A DNA stretch of 61,542 nucleotides from Gemmatimonadota bacterium (GTDB lineage: Bacteria; Gemmatimonadota; Gemmatimonadetes; Gemmatimonadales; Gemmatimonadaceae), in NCBI GenBank assembly GCA_003223455.1, contig QHVE01000023.1:6832-68373 (forward strand). The letters are read 5' to 3'. The notes below the pieces were generated by a model that was given only the letters and a program-made list of their open reading frames with translations, was not told the DNA's origin and did not search any database. Shown one piece after another: positions 8,785-16,979 of this stretch (positions are counted from its first letter, which is position 1; each line of letters begins with the position of its first letter). Position numbers and translations under genes: made by a program.

Positions 8785-10571
8785 GCATCGGCGCCCCGTG
8801 TCGTGTGACGATTGCTATCGGATCGTGGATGGCGATCGGCGTCGCGCCGCTCAACGCCCAGGACGCGCCGCCCGCGAACACGTCGCGCGAGACGGAACAG
8901 ATCGTCGTGATGATCCGAAGTACGATCGACGGGGAGCAGCGGGTCGGCGCGGGTATCTTGTTCGGTTCGGCGAACGACCGGCTGTACGTGGTGACGGCGA
9001 ATCACGTGGTGCGCGACCCCACCGCGGCGACCGACATCCGTGTCGAGCTGCGCGGCCTCCCGGGCGAGCCGGTGCCGGCGACGCTGACGACGCGCTTCGA
9101 CGCGAAGCTGGACATCGCGGTGCTGAGCATCGCCGGCGTGCGCGCCAAGGGGATCGACGCGACGCAGATCCCATTCGACCGCCTCGGCGATCCGGCGTCG
9201 CTCTCGCGCGGTGACGGCGTGCGCGCGCTCGGCAATCCCGAGGGACGACCCTGGCGGTCGACGGTCGCCGCGGCACCGATCGCATCGGTGAGTGACAGCC
9301 TGCTCGTGTTCGAGACGTCGCAGGTCGTGCCGGGCTATTCCGGCGGCGCACTGCTCGACACGCGAAGTCAGGTCGTGGGGCTCGTGCTCAACGTGCTGCC
9401 GCCGGAAGCGACGGCGCGCAACATCACCCAGGTGGTCCAGCTGCTTCGCGAATGGGGCTTCCCCGTCGCGCTGCGTGGCCGGTTCGCGCGCGCCGAGCCC
9501 GAGATCGTGAGCGCGGGCGAGGGATTCAGCTGTGCCCTGCGCCGCGACGGGACGGCGTTCTGCTGGGGGAGCAACGAGCATGGCGAGCTCGGGACCGGCG
9601 CGCGTGCCGCGACCACCTCCCCTGCTCCCGTCTCGACCTCGCTCAAGTTCGCCAGCGTGAGCACCGGCTCGACGTTCGCGTGCGCGCTCACGATCGACGG
9701 TCGCCCCTACTGCTGGGGCAACGCGGGAGCGGACGACGAAGACAGGGTCGTCGTGCCCGGGGATCGACTGCAACGCCGCACGCCTGCCGCGGTCGCCGGG
9801 AACCTCACCTTCGCGTCGTTGAGCGTCGGTGGCAATCACGCCTGCGGCGTGACGACGGCCGGCGTCGCGTACTGCTGGGGTGACAACGAGTACGGTCAGC
9901 TCGGCGACGGTACGACGACGGCGCGGGAGTCGCCGGTGCGGGTGGCGACGGACACGCGCTTCCGCTCGGTCAGCGCGGGGCAGCTGCACAGCTGCGCTCT
10001 CGCGACGGACGGTCGAGCGTTCTGCTGGGGAGACAACGGCTGGGGCGCGGTGGGGAGTGGTGCTGCGGGCTCGAGGCACCTGCGTCCCGTCGCCGTGGGA
10101 GGAACACTCCGATTCTCGATGATCAGCGCCGGAGATCTGTACAGCTGCGGCGTGACGACGCTCGGCGCGGGGTACTGCTGGGGGTACAACGAGTACAACG
10201 CCCTCGGCGACGGCACGACCACTCCCGCAACCGAACCGCGAGCCGTCGCCGGTGGACATCGCTTCCGGCGCATCGTCGCGGCGCGCACCGCGGCACGGCC
10301 GGTGACCTGTGGGATCACCGATCAGAACGCGGCCCTCTGTTGGGGTTGGGAGTCGGACGCGCTCGGGCGACCGGATACGGACGACACATCGAAGCCGCAG
10401 CCGGTGATGGGCGCGCTGCGCTTCCGGGCGCTCAGCGTCGGCCTGTCGCACGTGTGCGGCGTCGCCAGCGACGGCGCCGTGTACTGCTGGGGCGACAACC
10501 GCTACGGCCAGCTCGGCGACGGCACGGCGGAGACGCACTTCACACCGGGTGTCGTGCCGATCCCGCCCTGA
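8781..10571 (+). CDS. Secreted trypsin-like serine protease fused to seven-blade RCC1 propeller
   Basis: About 596 residues: signal peptide, trypsin-like (HtrA-type) domain about 35-235, then RCC1 repeats to the end. The triad is complete: His75 in TANHVV, Asp111 in LDIAVL, Ser187 in PGYSGGAL. Seven RCC1-type repeats follow, each with a CWG motif, and each blade has a Cys nine residues before the CWG Cys, suggesting a disulfide in every blade. No PDZ domain is present. GTG 8781 overlaps the preceding stop (GTGA) and gives a signal peptide directly; the longer frame upstream is shadow. The propeller may bind a substrate or the neighbouring membrane protein; that is inference. Confidence 0.88.
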   Translation: MSIGAPCRVTIAIGSWMAIGVAPLNAQDAPPANTSRETEQIVVMIRSTIDGEQRVGAGILFGSANDRLYVVTANHVVRDPTAATDIRVELRGLPGEPVPATLTTRFDAKLDIAVLSIAGVRAKGIDATQIPFDRLGDPASLSRGDGVRALGNPEGRPWRSTVAAAPIASVSDSLLVFETSQVVPGYSGGALLDTRSQVVGLVLNVLPPEATARNITQVVQLLREWGFPVALRGRFARAEPEIVSAGEGFSCALRRDGTAFCWGSNEHGELGTGARAATTSPAPVSTSLKFASVSTGSTFACALTIDGRPYCWGNAGADDEDRVVVPGDRLQRRTPAAVAGNLTFASLSVGGNHACGVTTAGVAYCWGDNEYGQLGDGTTTARESPVRVATDTRFRSVSAGQLHSCALATDGRAFCWGDNGWGAVGSGAAGSRHLRPVAVGGTLRFSMISAGDLYSCGVTTLGAGYCWGYNEYNALGDGTTTPATEPRAVAGGHRFRRIVAARTAARPVTCGITDQNAALCWGWESDALGRPDTDDTSKPQPVMGALRFRALSVGLSHVCGVASDGAVYCWGDNRYGQLGDGTAETHFTPGVVPIPP

Positions 10572-10607
10572 GGTGCACCGGGCTCGCGCGAGTGCTTCAC
10601 ACGCCGA

Positions 10608-12191
10608 TCAATCCGCGCGTTCGAAGTACGGCAGCACGCCGAGCGGCGCGTCCACGTCGATGCGCCGCGGTCCGCGGACCGTGGATCCCGTCCATGCGCG
10701 CCAGCGCCCCGGGGGCACCAGCACGCTTCGTCGTGTCGCGCCCTTCGCCAGCACCGGCGCGACGAGCACCCGGTCGCCCAGCAGGAACTGGTCACGCACC
10801 TCGGCATATCCGCGATGGGGAAACGCGTACTCCATGGCGCGCGCGATCGGCTCACCCGTGCTCGCCGCGCCGCGCGCCAGTGAGAGGATGTACGGCCGGA
10901 AGTGGTCGCGGAGTCGCACCACGGCCATCACGGACTCGAGGTGCGACGCGTCGAGCACTCGCCAGGGCGCAGCGGAGAACTGCATCATCGGCATCAGCGC
11001 CGACGCCTGCGCCCAGCGCACGACGAGCTCCTGGTCGATCGTCTTCCCATCGAGGAACGATGTGAACTCGCCGCCGCCGATCATGTCCGGGGCGGTGAAC
11101 GGATATCCAGCCAGCCCCTCCGCGAGGATGTGCGGCACGACGAGCGCGAGGTCGCTCCACGAGTGCGCCTTGTCGCGCAGGCGCTCGGCGAGCGGCTGCC
11201 CGCCCGTTCGCCACATTGCGCGGTACTCGTTGAGCGGATAGCGCAGCCCGACCGCGCCGTAGAGCGCGCTGTGATCGTTGGGAGACACGGAGCGCGACGC
11301 CACCGTATTGCGATAGAACTCCGCGTCGCCCGCATCGAACTTGAAGCCGTCCACGCCGTAGACATGGACGAGCGAATCGAGCTGGCCCGTGAACCACGCC
11401 CTGGCGCCGTCATTGGTGAGATCGAGCAGCGCACTGGCGCCGTTCCACCAGCGCACGATCGCCGGCTCGCCCGACGAGTCTCGCAGCAGGAGGCGCTCCC
11501 GTCGCAGCTCGCGGTAGACGTCGGCGTCGGGGGAGACGAAGGGGCACACCCAGAGCATCACCTTGAACCCCATCGCGTGGAGCGAGTCCACCATCGCCTT
11601 CGGCTCGCGGAAGCGGCCGGGATGGAACCGCCAGCGTCCGTAGTCCTCCTGCCAGTTGTCGTCGATCATCAGTACGCCGGGCGGCAGTCCGTGGCCGCGG
11701 ATGCCACGCGCGTACTTCAGCACGTCGACCTGGTTCTGATCGTACATCAGCTCGATCCAGGTGTTGTACTGCGGCGCGGCGAAGAGCAGGGAGTCGGGCA
11801 TCCGCCCGGCGAACGGAAAGAAGCGCCGGCTGGCGAGGAGATAGGCGTCGCGCAGCGTCGAACCGGCGCGCGTCGCCTCGATCGGCGCCGTGCCCTCGAT
11901 GCGCAGCGCTCCGCCCGTAGCGCTGATGGTGAACGCCACGTCGGACCAGACGACGTGTCCGCGGTTGGACAGGAGCAGAGGCTGCGCCTGATTCCCGTAG
12001 GTGTTGGCGCGCAGATCGGCGGTGTACCCCTCCCGAATCGGCATCCGGTGGCCGTGCACGACGACGGCCGACCACCAGGCGGTGTCGGGCGCGAGCGGAA
12101 TCACCAGGTGCGTCGCCTGCTGCGCACCGCCGAGCGCGGGAATCAGCGCGAGCGGCGCAAGCATGGCAGCCCACATCGCCCGTGCGATCAC
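10608..12191 (-). CDS. Secreted glycoside hydrolase family 31 (alpha-glycosidase)
   Basis: About 527 residues with an N-terminal signal peptide (MLAPLALIPALGGAQQ). The central TIM barrel shows the GH31 pattern: MIDDNWQEDYG after strand 3-4, nucleophile Asp286 in GVDGFKFDAGD, and SWSD (Asp347) followed by LAGYPFTAPDMIGG, matching the acid/base region and the WSHDIGG-like loop of the family. A beta-sandwich follows. It hydrolyses alpha-linked sugars; alpha-glucosidase, xylosidase and sulfoquinovosidase cannot be told apart here. GTG 12191 overlaps the upstream gene's stop (GTGA). The longer open frame upstream is a shadow of that gene. Confidence 0.9.
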   Translation of the reverse strand: MIARAMWAAMLAPLALIPALGGAQQATHLVIPLAPDTAWWSAVVVHGHRMPIREGYTADLRANTYGNQAQPLLLSNRGHVVWSDVAFTISATGGALRIEGTAPIEATRAGSTLRDAYLLASRRFFPFAGRMPDSLLFAAPQYNTWIELMYDQNQVDVLKYARGIRGHGLPPGVLMIDDNWQEDYGRWRFHPGRFREPKAMVDSLHAMGFKVMLWVCPFVSPDADVYRELRRERLLLRDSSGEPAIVRWWNGASALLDLTNDGARAWFTGQLDSLVHVYGVDGFKFDAGDAEFYRNTVASRSVSPNDHSALYGAVGLRYPLNEYRAMWRTGGQPLAERLRDKAHSWSDLALVVPHILAEGLAGYPFTAPDMIGGGEFTSFLDGKTIDQELVVRWAQASALMPMMQFSAAPWRVLDASHLESVMAVVRLRDHFRPYILSLARGAASTGEPIARAMEYAFPHRGYAEVRDQFLLGDRVLVAPVLAKGATRRSVLVPPGRWRAWTGSTVRGPRRIDVDAPLGVLPYFERAD

Positions 12192-12883
12192 TGCACGCCG
12201 ACCATCGCCGAATTCGACCGCGCGATGCGCGGCACCTCCCACACCCGTGGCTCCGACGACGAGCCGTCGGGTGGATTCTCCACCGCCTCGACGAGAGCGG
12301 CCACCATCTGCGCACGCGTGACGAGGCCGAGGCGTCGAGCGCCTTCGCGGGTCGCCGGCAGAGCACGACCCAGGGCGTAGAGCGGCGCGAGCAGATAGGG
12401 CCAGCGGTGCCCCGGTCCCAGCACGTACCACGGGCGAAGTACCGTCGCGGCGAGCCACGACTTCGCGCACGCTTCGCCGATGCGCTTCTCCACCGCGGTC
12501 CGCGCCGCGATGTACGCGTGCATCACCGGGGCGGGGTGTGCGACGCTCACGTAGACGAGATGCCGCACGTCGGCCTGGAGGCACGCGTTCACCGCCGCGA
12601 GGCCTGACGGCAGGTCGACGCGCGCGAACTCGGCGGCCTTGCGCGGACCCGGGTGCGGCGTGCCGACGAGCTGAACGAACGTGTCGGCGGGAGGGACCTC
12701 GTCGGCATACGTGTCGGCGTCGAGCGCGCTGCCGAACACGAGGCCGACACCGGCGGGCAGCCGTGCGGCCGACGCCGGACGCACGAGCGCACGGCACTCG
12801 TGTCCGCGCGTGACGAGCGCCTCGAGCAGCGCGTGCCCGATGTAGCCGGTGCCGCCGGTGACGAAGACGTGGCGTGGGATCAT
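12188..12883 (-). CDS. NAD(P)-binding Rossmann protein (atypical SDR, NmrA/NDUFA9-like)
   Basis: About 231 residues starting with the nucleotide-binding motif VFVTGGTGYIGHALLEAL. The strand-2 end has a basic residue (ALVRP), suggesting NADPH preference. A classical YxxxK pair is not clear (AYIAARTAVEK has Tyr and a distant Lys), so it may be an atypical short-chain dehydrogenase used in binding or quinone/sugar reduction. ATG 12883 opens the Rossmann fold directly. Its stop overlaps the GH31 start (GTGA), so the two are translationally coupled, although no pathway link is evident. Confidence 0.82.
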   Translation of the reverse strand: MIPRHVFVTGGTGYIGHALLEALVTRGHECRALVRPASAARLPAGVGLVFGSALDADTYADEVPPADTFVQLVGTPHPGPRKAAEFARVDLPSGLAAVNACLQADVRHLVYVSVAHPAPVMHAYIAARTAVEKRIGEACAKSWLAATVLRPWYVLGPGHRWPYLLAPLYALGRALPATREGARRLGLVTRAQMVAALVEAVENPPDGSSSEPRVWEVPRIARSNSAMVGVQ

Positions 12884-12914
12884 GAAGGGGAGACGACCGA
12901 CTGCCCGCTCTCGT

Positions 12915-13523
12915 TCATCCGCTTCCGTCAGTTGCAGCGGCAGTCGCGGACGTCGCGCTCTCGGACGCAGCGCGCTCGCCCTCTGGGGAGCGCTCCTGCT
13001 CGCTCCTCGTGAGCGTGATGTACGTGACCGTGTCCCATGCGTTGTGGATGCCGATGAACACCAGCAGCAACGTCGCGGCGCCGACGAAGAACAGCGACTC
13101 GTGCTCATGCCGCGTGAGCGCCAAGGCGCCGCCCACGAGCGAGCCGTATGCCAGTACGGGCAGCGCGGCGTGCCACAGCCAATCCTCGAGCACTGGTTGG
13201 TACCCTTCCTGTCGGCGTGCACGCCGGATGACGATCGCGGCGTAGAGGAGGCCGAAGAGGCCAACGGTGCCGAGCACCACGGCGACGGACGCGAGGCTCC
13301 GCCACGGTGCGCTCAGCGTCGCCGACGTGAGCAGCGCGACGCAGAAGTGCACGATCGACGGCGTCCCGAACGCGGAGATCTGATCTTCCGACGCCCGCGA
13401 CGACACCTCGGCCACGAGCGCCATGACGACGAACTGCAGGCCCGTGAGCGCCGCGGCGGACGAGCCGACGATCACGTAGTAGCTCTCCCAACCGGCGAGC
13501 GGCGCCAGGATCGTTTCGGGCAT
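12915..13523 (-). CDS. Integral membrane protein of unknown function
   Basis: A 202-residue protein with about five hydrophobic helices (YYVIVGSSAAALTGLQFVVM, SLASVAVVLGTVGLFGLLY, ALPVLAYGSLVGGALAL, LFFVGAATLLLVFIGIH) and a hydrophilic, Ser/Ala-rich tail of about 30 residues. No transport or catalytic motif is recognised. It lies 31 bases upstream of the Rossmann gene on the same strand. The heptamer array begins 4 bases upstream of its start codon, so the normal ribosome-binding position is occupied by an ACCAACC repeat on this strand. Confidence 0.82.
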   Translation of the reverse strand: MPETILAPLAGWESYYVIVGSSAAALTGLQFVVMALVAEVSSRASEDQISAFGTPSIVHFCVALLTSATLSAPWRSLASVAVVLGTVGLFGLLYAAIVIRRARRQEGYQPVLEDWLWHAALPVLAYGSLVGGALALTRHEHESLFFVGAATLLLVFIGIHNAWDTVTYITLTRSEQERSPEGERAASESATSATAAATDGSG

Positions 13524-13526
13524 CGG

Positions 13527-13600
13527 GGTTGGTGGTTGGTGGTTGGTGGTTGGTGGTTTGTGGTTTGTGGTTTGTGGTTTGTGGTCTGTGGTTTTGGTGG
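13527..13600 (+). repeat. G-rich heptamer array, left flank of four-helix-bundle gene
   Basis: Four tandem GGTTGGT units (13527-13554), four GGTTTGT units (13555-13582) and one GGTCTGT (13583-13589), then a degenerate GGTTTTGGTGG. The GG-TT-GG pattern could fold as a two-tier G-quadruplex; that is inferred from the spacing of GG pairs. The same heptamer occurs inverted at 14096-14130. Confidence 0.95.
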
Positions 13601-13645
13601 AGCTGCCAAGCCACTCGACCTGGAATCGCTCGCCGACCTAACCGA

Positions 13646-14011
13646 TTAACCGCCCGAACCGCGCCGCACAACAGTGATGAGTCGCGCGAGCATCTTTGCC
13701 ACGCGCAGCGATTCTCCGCGCAACTGCTCGCCCGACGAGATGTCGCCGAACCCGAGGTCGTTCGCAATCTTGAGCTGACACGCAAGCTCTCTCGCCGAGC
13801 CGGATGCGTAGAAGAGGAACGAAAGCAGCTCTGGATTGCCACGGCGGCCGCATCCCTCGGCGATGTTCGAAGCGATTGACACCGCCGCGCGGCGCATCTG
13901 CGAGGTGATTCCGAACCGCTCCGCCGGCGGAAATGAGGCCGTGTGCCGATAGGTGGCAATTGCCAACTGATGGGCAAGCTCGGCGACGTGCAATTTGTTG
14001 CTGTCCTGCAT
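13646..14011 (-). CDS. Four-helix bundle protein, 23S rRNA IVP family
   Basis: A 121-residue all-helical protein of the 23S_rRNA_IVP / four-helix bundle family (TIGR02436 type). Diagnostic pieces are the SQMRRAAVSIASNIAEGCGR helix and the later SARELACQLKIANDLG helix, with conserved polar residues between. Members occur inside intervening sequences of some 23S rRNA genes, and related proteins serve as accessory variability determinants in diversity-generating retroelements. No reverse transcriptase or rRNA is nearby. The gene sits 56 and 79 bases from inverted arrays of a GG-rich heptamer, suggesting that gene and arrays form one unit. Its function here is unknown. Confidence 0.92.
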   Translation of the reverse strand: MQDSNKLHVAELAHQLAIATYRHTASFPPAERFGITSQMRRAAVSIASNIAEGCGRRGNPELLSFLFYASGSARELACQLKIANDLGFGDISSGEQLRGESLRVAKMLARLITVVRRGSGG

Positions 14012-14090
14012 CGCTGAACATTGCCACCCACGCGGAATCGCGAGACATCATTCCGCCGCCGACGAGGGCAAGATACCGCCCCGTTCGCCT

Positions 14091-14130
14091 CAACCACGAA
14101 CCACAAACCACAAACCACAAACCACGAACC
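14091..14130 (-). repeat. G-rich heptamer array, right flank (inverted)
   Basis: Read on the minus strand from 14130: GGTTCGT, three GGTTTGT, GGTTCGT, then a partial GGTTG. It is the same repeat as at 13555-13582 in opposite orientation, so the four-helix-bundle gene lies between inverted arrays. Confidence 0.93.
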
Positions 14131-14197
14131 GCCATTTGACGTCCCGTCCCACCACCCCCATCCTTCCGCATCCCCTTCCCCTTCCCCGGAGCACATC

Positions 14198-14815
14198 ATG
14201 CGCCCAAGCGTGATGCACGTGTCGTTCGTACTCCCCGCTCTCGCTGCCGTTCTCCTGTTCGCGCCCAGTGCGTCGAGCGCGCAGCAGGCAAAGCAGGCTG
14301 GCGCCCCCCTGGCGACCAAGATGACGCCCGAGTTGATCGCCACCAAGGCCGCGCTCGAGAAGTATCAGGATCCGATCGTCGCCGTGCGCGACGGCTTCTT
14401 CTCCACCGTGGCCTGCATCGACTTCCCGCACGGCGCGGTCGATGGTCCGATCACCTATCCGCCCGGCGCGATGGGGGTGCACCTGCTCAACACGGCGAAC
14501 ATCGGTCCGAAGCTCGATCCCGCGAAGCCGCAGGTGCTGATCTACGAGCCGGTCGCCGGGAAGCTCAAGCTGGTCGCGGCGGAGTGGTTCATGCCCGAGC
14601 AGGTCGCGGGCGGCAAGGCGCCGGAGATCTTCGGCCAGACGCTGTACGGGCCAATGGCCGGTCACGCTCCGATCATGCCGGCCGAGTTCCGGCACTACGA
14701 TCTGCACGTCTGGCTGTGGAAGGACAACCCGAGGGGGATATTCACCTCGACCAACTCCGCAGTGAAGTGCGATCCGAAGGCGCCGTACACGCACGCCGAA
14801 GGGATGCACCACTAG
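14198..14815 (+). CDS. Secreted protein of unknown function
   Basis: About 205 residues with a signal peptide (FVLPALAAVLLFAPSASSAQQ). The mature part begins with a helical Lys-rich segment and continues with two cysteines (TVACIDFPHG and AVKCDPKAPY), which could pair, plus His-rich pieces (GMHH end). I do not assign a family. ATG 14198 is chosen because it places the signal peptide at the start; the open frame upstream runs through the repeat array. The gene ends just before a strong bidirectional hairpin shared with the amidase on the other strand. Confidence 0.82.
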   Translation: MRPSVMHVSFVLPALAAVLLFAPSASSAQQAKQAGAPLATKMTPELIATKAALEKYQDPIVAVRDGFFSTVACIDFPHGAVDGPITYPPGAMGVHLLNTANIGPKLDPAKPQVLIYEPVAGKLKLVAAEWFMPEQVAGGKAPEIFGQTLYGPMAGHAPIMPAEFRHYDLHVWLWKDNPRGIFTSTNSAVKCDPKAPYTHAEGMHH

Positions 14816-14831
14816 TCGTCGCAATCAGGTG

Positions 14832-14880
14832 AAACGCCGACGTGCCTGCCCGAATCGCTCGGGCAGGCACGTCGGCGTTT
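14832..14880. terminator. Bidirectional hairpin terminator, 22-bp perfect stem
   Basis: Arms 14832-14853 and 14859-14880 pair perfectly with a five-base ATCGC loop. The plus strand begins AAA and ends TTT, so each strand has a short U-run after the stem. It lies between converging genes (secreted protein and amidase) and should stop transcription both ways. Confidence 0.9.
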
Positions 14881-14896
14881 CGGGTGTGTCGTCGCA

Positions 14897-16453
14897 TCAC
14901 AGCACGGGTCGCCGACTGCCATGGCGCGTCGCATGCTCGAAGGCGTGCGCGAGTTGCAGCACGCTCCAGTCGCCACGGTGTGGGCCGACGATCTGGAGCC
15001 CGACGGGGAGCCCGCGCGCCGTGAAGCCCGCCGGCACCGAGATCGCCGGGCAAGCCGTGAGCGTGACGTACCAGCAGGAGCGCATCCAGTCGATGTAGGT
15101 CGGCATCGGCGTGCCCGCGACGTTCGTCGGATACTCGGTCTTCACGTCGAACGGCTCGACCTGCGTGACGGGCGCGACGAAGTAGTCGTACCGCTCGAAG
15201 AACCGCGCCGTCTCCGTGTACAGGCGCGCCTGGCGTGCAGCCGCACGGGAGACGTCGGCGCCGGTGAGGCGCGCCGCCTCGGCGATCTCCCACTTGATCG
15301 TCTCCTTGTACGCCTCGGGATGCTCGCGCGCCGCGACGGCATGCGTCGCGTGGTACGGGATGTGGCGCAGGATCGGGAACGCGTCGTCCACTCCCGCGAA
15401 GTCGGGCTCGTCGTCGTGCACCTCGCACCCGAGGTCGACGAACTGTCGGCGGTTCGCGTTGACGACGCGGGTGATCTCGGGCTCGAATGGAAGGCCGCCC
15501 ATGTCCTTGAACCACGCGACACGCGCGCCCCTGAAGCTCCGTCCGAGCGGGGCGCGAAAGCTCGCGCCATCGTCGTCGAGGGCGAGCGGATCGGGTGCAT
15601 ACGGACCCGCCATCGCGCTGAGCAGGAGCGCGACGTCGGCGACGGTCCTCGCCATCGGTCCGTTGGTCGAGAGCGGCGACCAGGAGCCGTCGTCGTCCGG
15701 CACGCGGCCCGGTGAGGGCCGCAACCCGACGACGTTCGTGAACGCCGCCGGATTGCGCAGCGAGCCGCCGGTGTCGCTGCCACCGGCGATCGGCACCATC
15801 CCGCAGCGCAGCGCGGCCGCCGCTCCGCCGCTGCTCCCCCCGACGGTCTTCGTGCGGTCGTACGGGTTGACCGTCGCACCGAACACCGCGTTGAAGGTGT
15901 TGGAGCCCGCGCCCCACTCGGGGGTGTTCGTCTTGCCGATCGTGATCGCCCCGGCCGCCCGCACGCGCTTCACGATCAGTGCGTCGGTGGTCGGCACGTC
16001 GTCACGGTGCAGGGTCGAGCCGTAGGTAGTCCGGATTCCCGCGGTGTTCACGAGATCCTTGTGGGCCATCGGGAGACCATGCAGCGCGCCGAGCGTTCCA
16101 CCGCGCGCCTGATGCTCGTCCGCCTGCCGCGCGTCGGCCATCGCTCGCTCGGCGACGAGGGTGACGATCGCGTTGATCGCCGGGTTCGTGCGCTCGATGC
16201 GCGCGAGGTGCGCGGTCATCACCTCGCGCGACGAGAGCTGCTTCCGGCGAATGCGCGCCGCGAGCTCGACCGCGGTCAGGTCGCAGATCTCGTCCGACGC
16301 ATCGGGCGGTAGCGAGGGCGATCCGTTACGCTCGTCCGCCGAATCGCTCGGTGGCCCGCCCGCCGTGTTCGGCAGCATGCCACCCAGCGCGGCGGCGCCG
16401 AGCATGCGGCCGAAATCGCGGCGCGAGACGCCGTCGCGCGGATCTTCCGTCAT
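14897..16453 (-). CDS. Tat-exported amidase (amidase signature family)
   Basis: About 518 residues. The N-terminus has a twin-arginine signal (SRRDFGRMLGAAALGG), so it is exported folded. The amidase signature triad is complete: Lys132 in MAHKD, Ser207 in GGSSGG, nucleophile Ser231 in DTGGSLRNPAAF; spacings of 75 and 24 match those of FAAH-type enzymes. The Gly/Ser-rich core is normal in length. It hydrolyses an amide bond in the periplasm; the substrate is unknown. ATG 16453 overlaps the stop of the upstream membrane protein (ATGA). The longer open frame upstream is a shadow. Confidence 0.92.
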   Translation of the reverse strand: MTEDPRDGVSRRDFGRMLGAAALGGMLPNTAGGPPSDSADERNGSPSLPPDASDEICDLTAVELAARIRRKQLSSREVMTAHLARIERTNPAINAIVTLVAERAMADARQADEHQARGGTLGALHGLPMAHKDLVNTAGIRTTYGSTLHRDDVPTTDALIVKRVRAAGAITIGKTNTPEWGAGSNTFNAVFGATVNPYDRTKTVGGSSGGAAAALRCGMVPIAGGSDTGGSLRNPAAFTNVVGLRPSPGRVPDDDGSWSPLSTNGPMARTVADVALLLSAMAGPYAPDPLALDDDGASFRAPLGRSFRGARVAWFKDMGGLPFEPEITRVVNANRRQFVDLGCEVHDDEPDFAGVDDAFPILRHIPYHATHAVAAREHPEAYKETIKWEIAEAARLTGADVSRAAARQARLYTETARFFERYDYFVAPVTQVEPFDVKTEYPTNVAGTPMPTYIDWMRSCWYVTLTACPAISVPAGFTARGLPVGLQIVGPHRGDWSVLQLAHAFEHATRHGSRRPVL

Positions 16454-16884
16454 CGAGTCTCTCCGGGTAGATGGCCCGAGCGAATCCACCAGAACACCTC
16501 CGCGCTGACCAATCCGAGCAGCGCAGCGACCCACCACGGGAATCGGATCGAGAACGGGTCGCCTCGGAGATACGGGGCGAGCACCAGTGCGCCGGCGGCG
16601 CCGATCGCCGCGCCGGCGAGCCAGATCGTCCCGCGGTTGAGCAGGCCGAGCCGCCGCAGCACGAAGTAGATCGGTGCGCCCACGACCAGCGCGGCGAGGT
16701 ACGCACACGGCGCGCCGAGGGTGAACACACCGATGACGAGGTCGAGCGCCGAGGACACCGAGGGCGTGGATCGGTGCGCGAACGACTCGACCGTCAGCGT
16801 GCCGAGCACGTACGCGATCGGCGCCGCGAGGGGCGCGACGAGGAAGGCAACGAGTAGTCGCTTCGAGCCCGGCGAGCTGGACAT
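16450..16884 (-). CDS. Small integral membrane protein
   Basis: About 144 residues with roughly four hydrophobic helices (LLVAFLVAPLAAPIAYVLG, LVIGVFTLGAPCAYLAALVV, IWLAGAAIGAAGALVLAP, FPWWVAALLGLVSAEVFWW). No family is recognised. ATG 16884 puts a short basic N-terminus before the first helix; the GTG or ATG further upstream would add a Cys/Arg-rich stretch of low plausibility. It overlaps the amidase start by ATGA and may assist or anchor it. It is divergent from the receiver-reductase gene. Confidence 0.8.
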   Translation of the reverse strand: MSSSPGSKRLLVAFLVAPLAAPIAYVLGTLTVESFAHRSTPSVSSALDLVIGVFTLGAPCAYLAALVVGAPIYFVLRRLGLLNRGTIWLAGAAIGAAGALVLAPYLRGDPFSIRFPWWVAALLGLVSAEVFWWIRSGHLPGETR

Positions 16885-16979
16885 GAGCCGCCAACTTCGG
16901 CTTGCGGCCCGCGGGCCGCAAGCCGGCGGTCGCATCCGGACGACTATCGCACCGACGCCTGGACGAGCAAGGTTATGCC

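Larger units (their letters stand above)
13527..14130. other. Candidate repeat-flanked element carrying a four-helix-bundle gene
   Basis: The unit consists of two inverted heptamer arrays and the single 121-residue four-helix-bundle gene, with no other gene inside. There is no transposase, no clear target-site duplication at the outer edges, and no classical terminal inverted repeat other than the arrays. The architecture suggests a small non-autonomous insert or a genomic cassette; mobility is inference. Confidence 0.45.

Noticed and set aside
8730-10538. A 602-codon minus-strand frame opposite the protease-RCC1 gene
   Set aside because: Shadow of a gene with complete catalytic and repeat motifs on the other strand.
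12849-13649. A 266-codon plus-strand frame running through the heptamer array
   Set aside because: Antisense to the membrane protein and its tail is just translated GGTTTGT repeat.
13646-14011. Diversity-generating retroelement, because the gene resembles accessory variability proteins
   Set aside because: No reverse transcriptase, template repeat or variable target gene is seen within the window.
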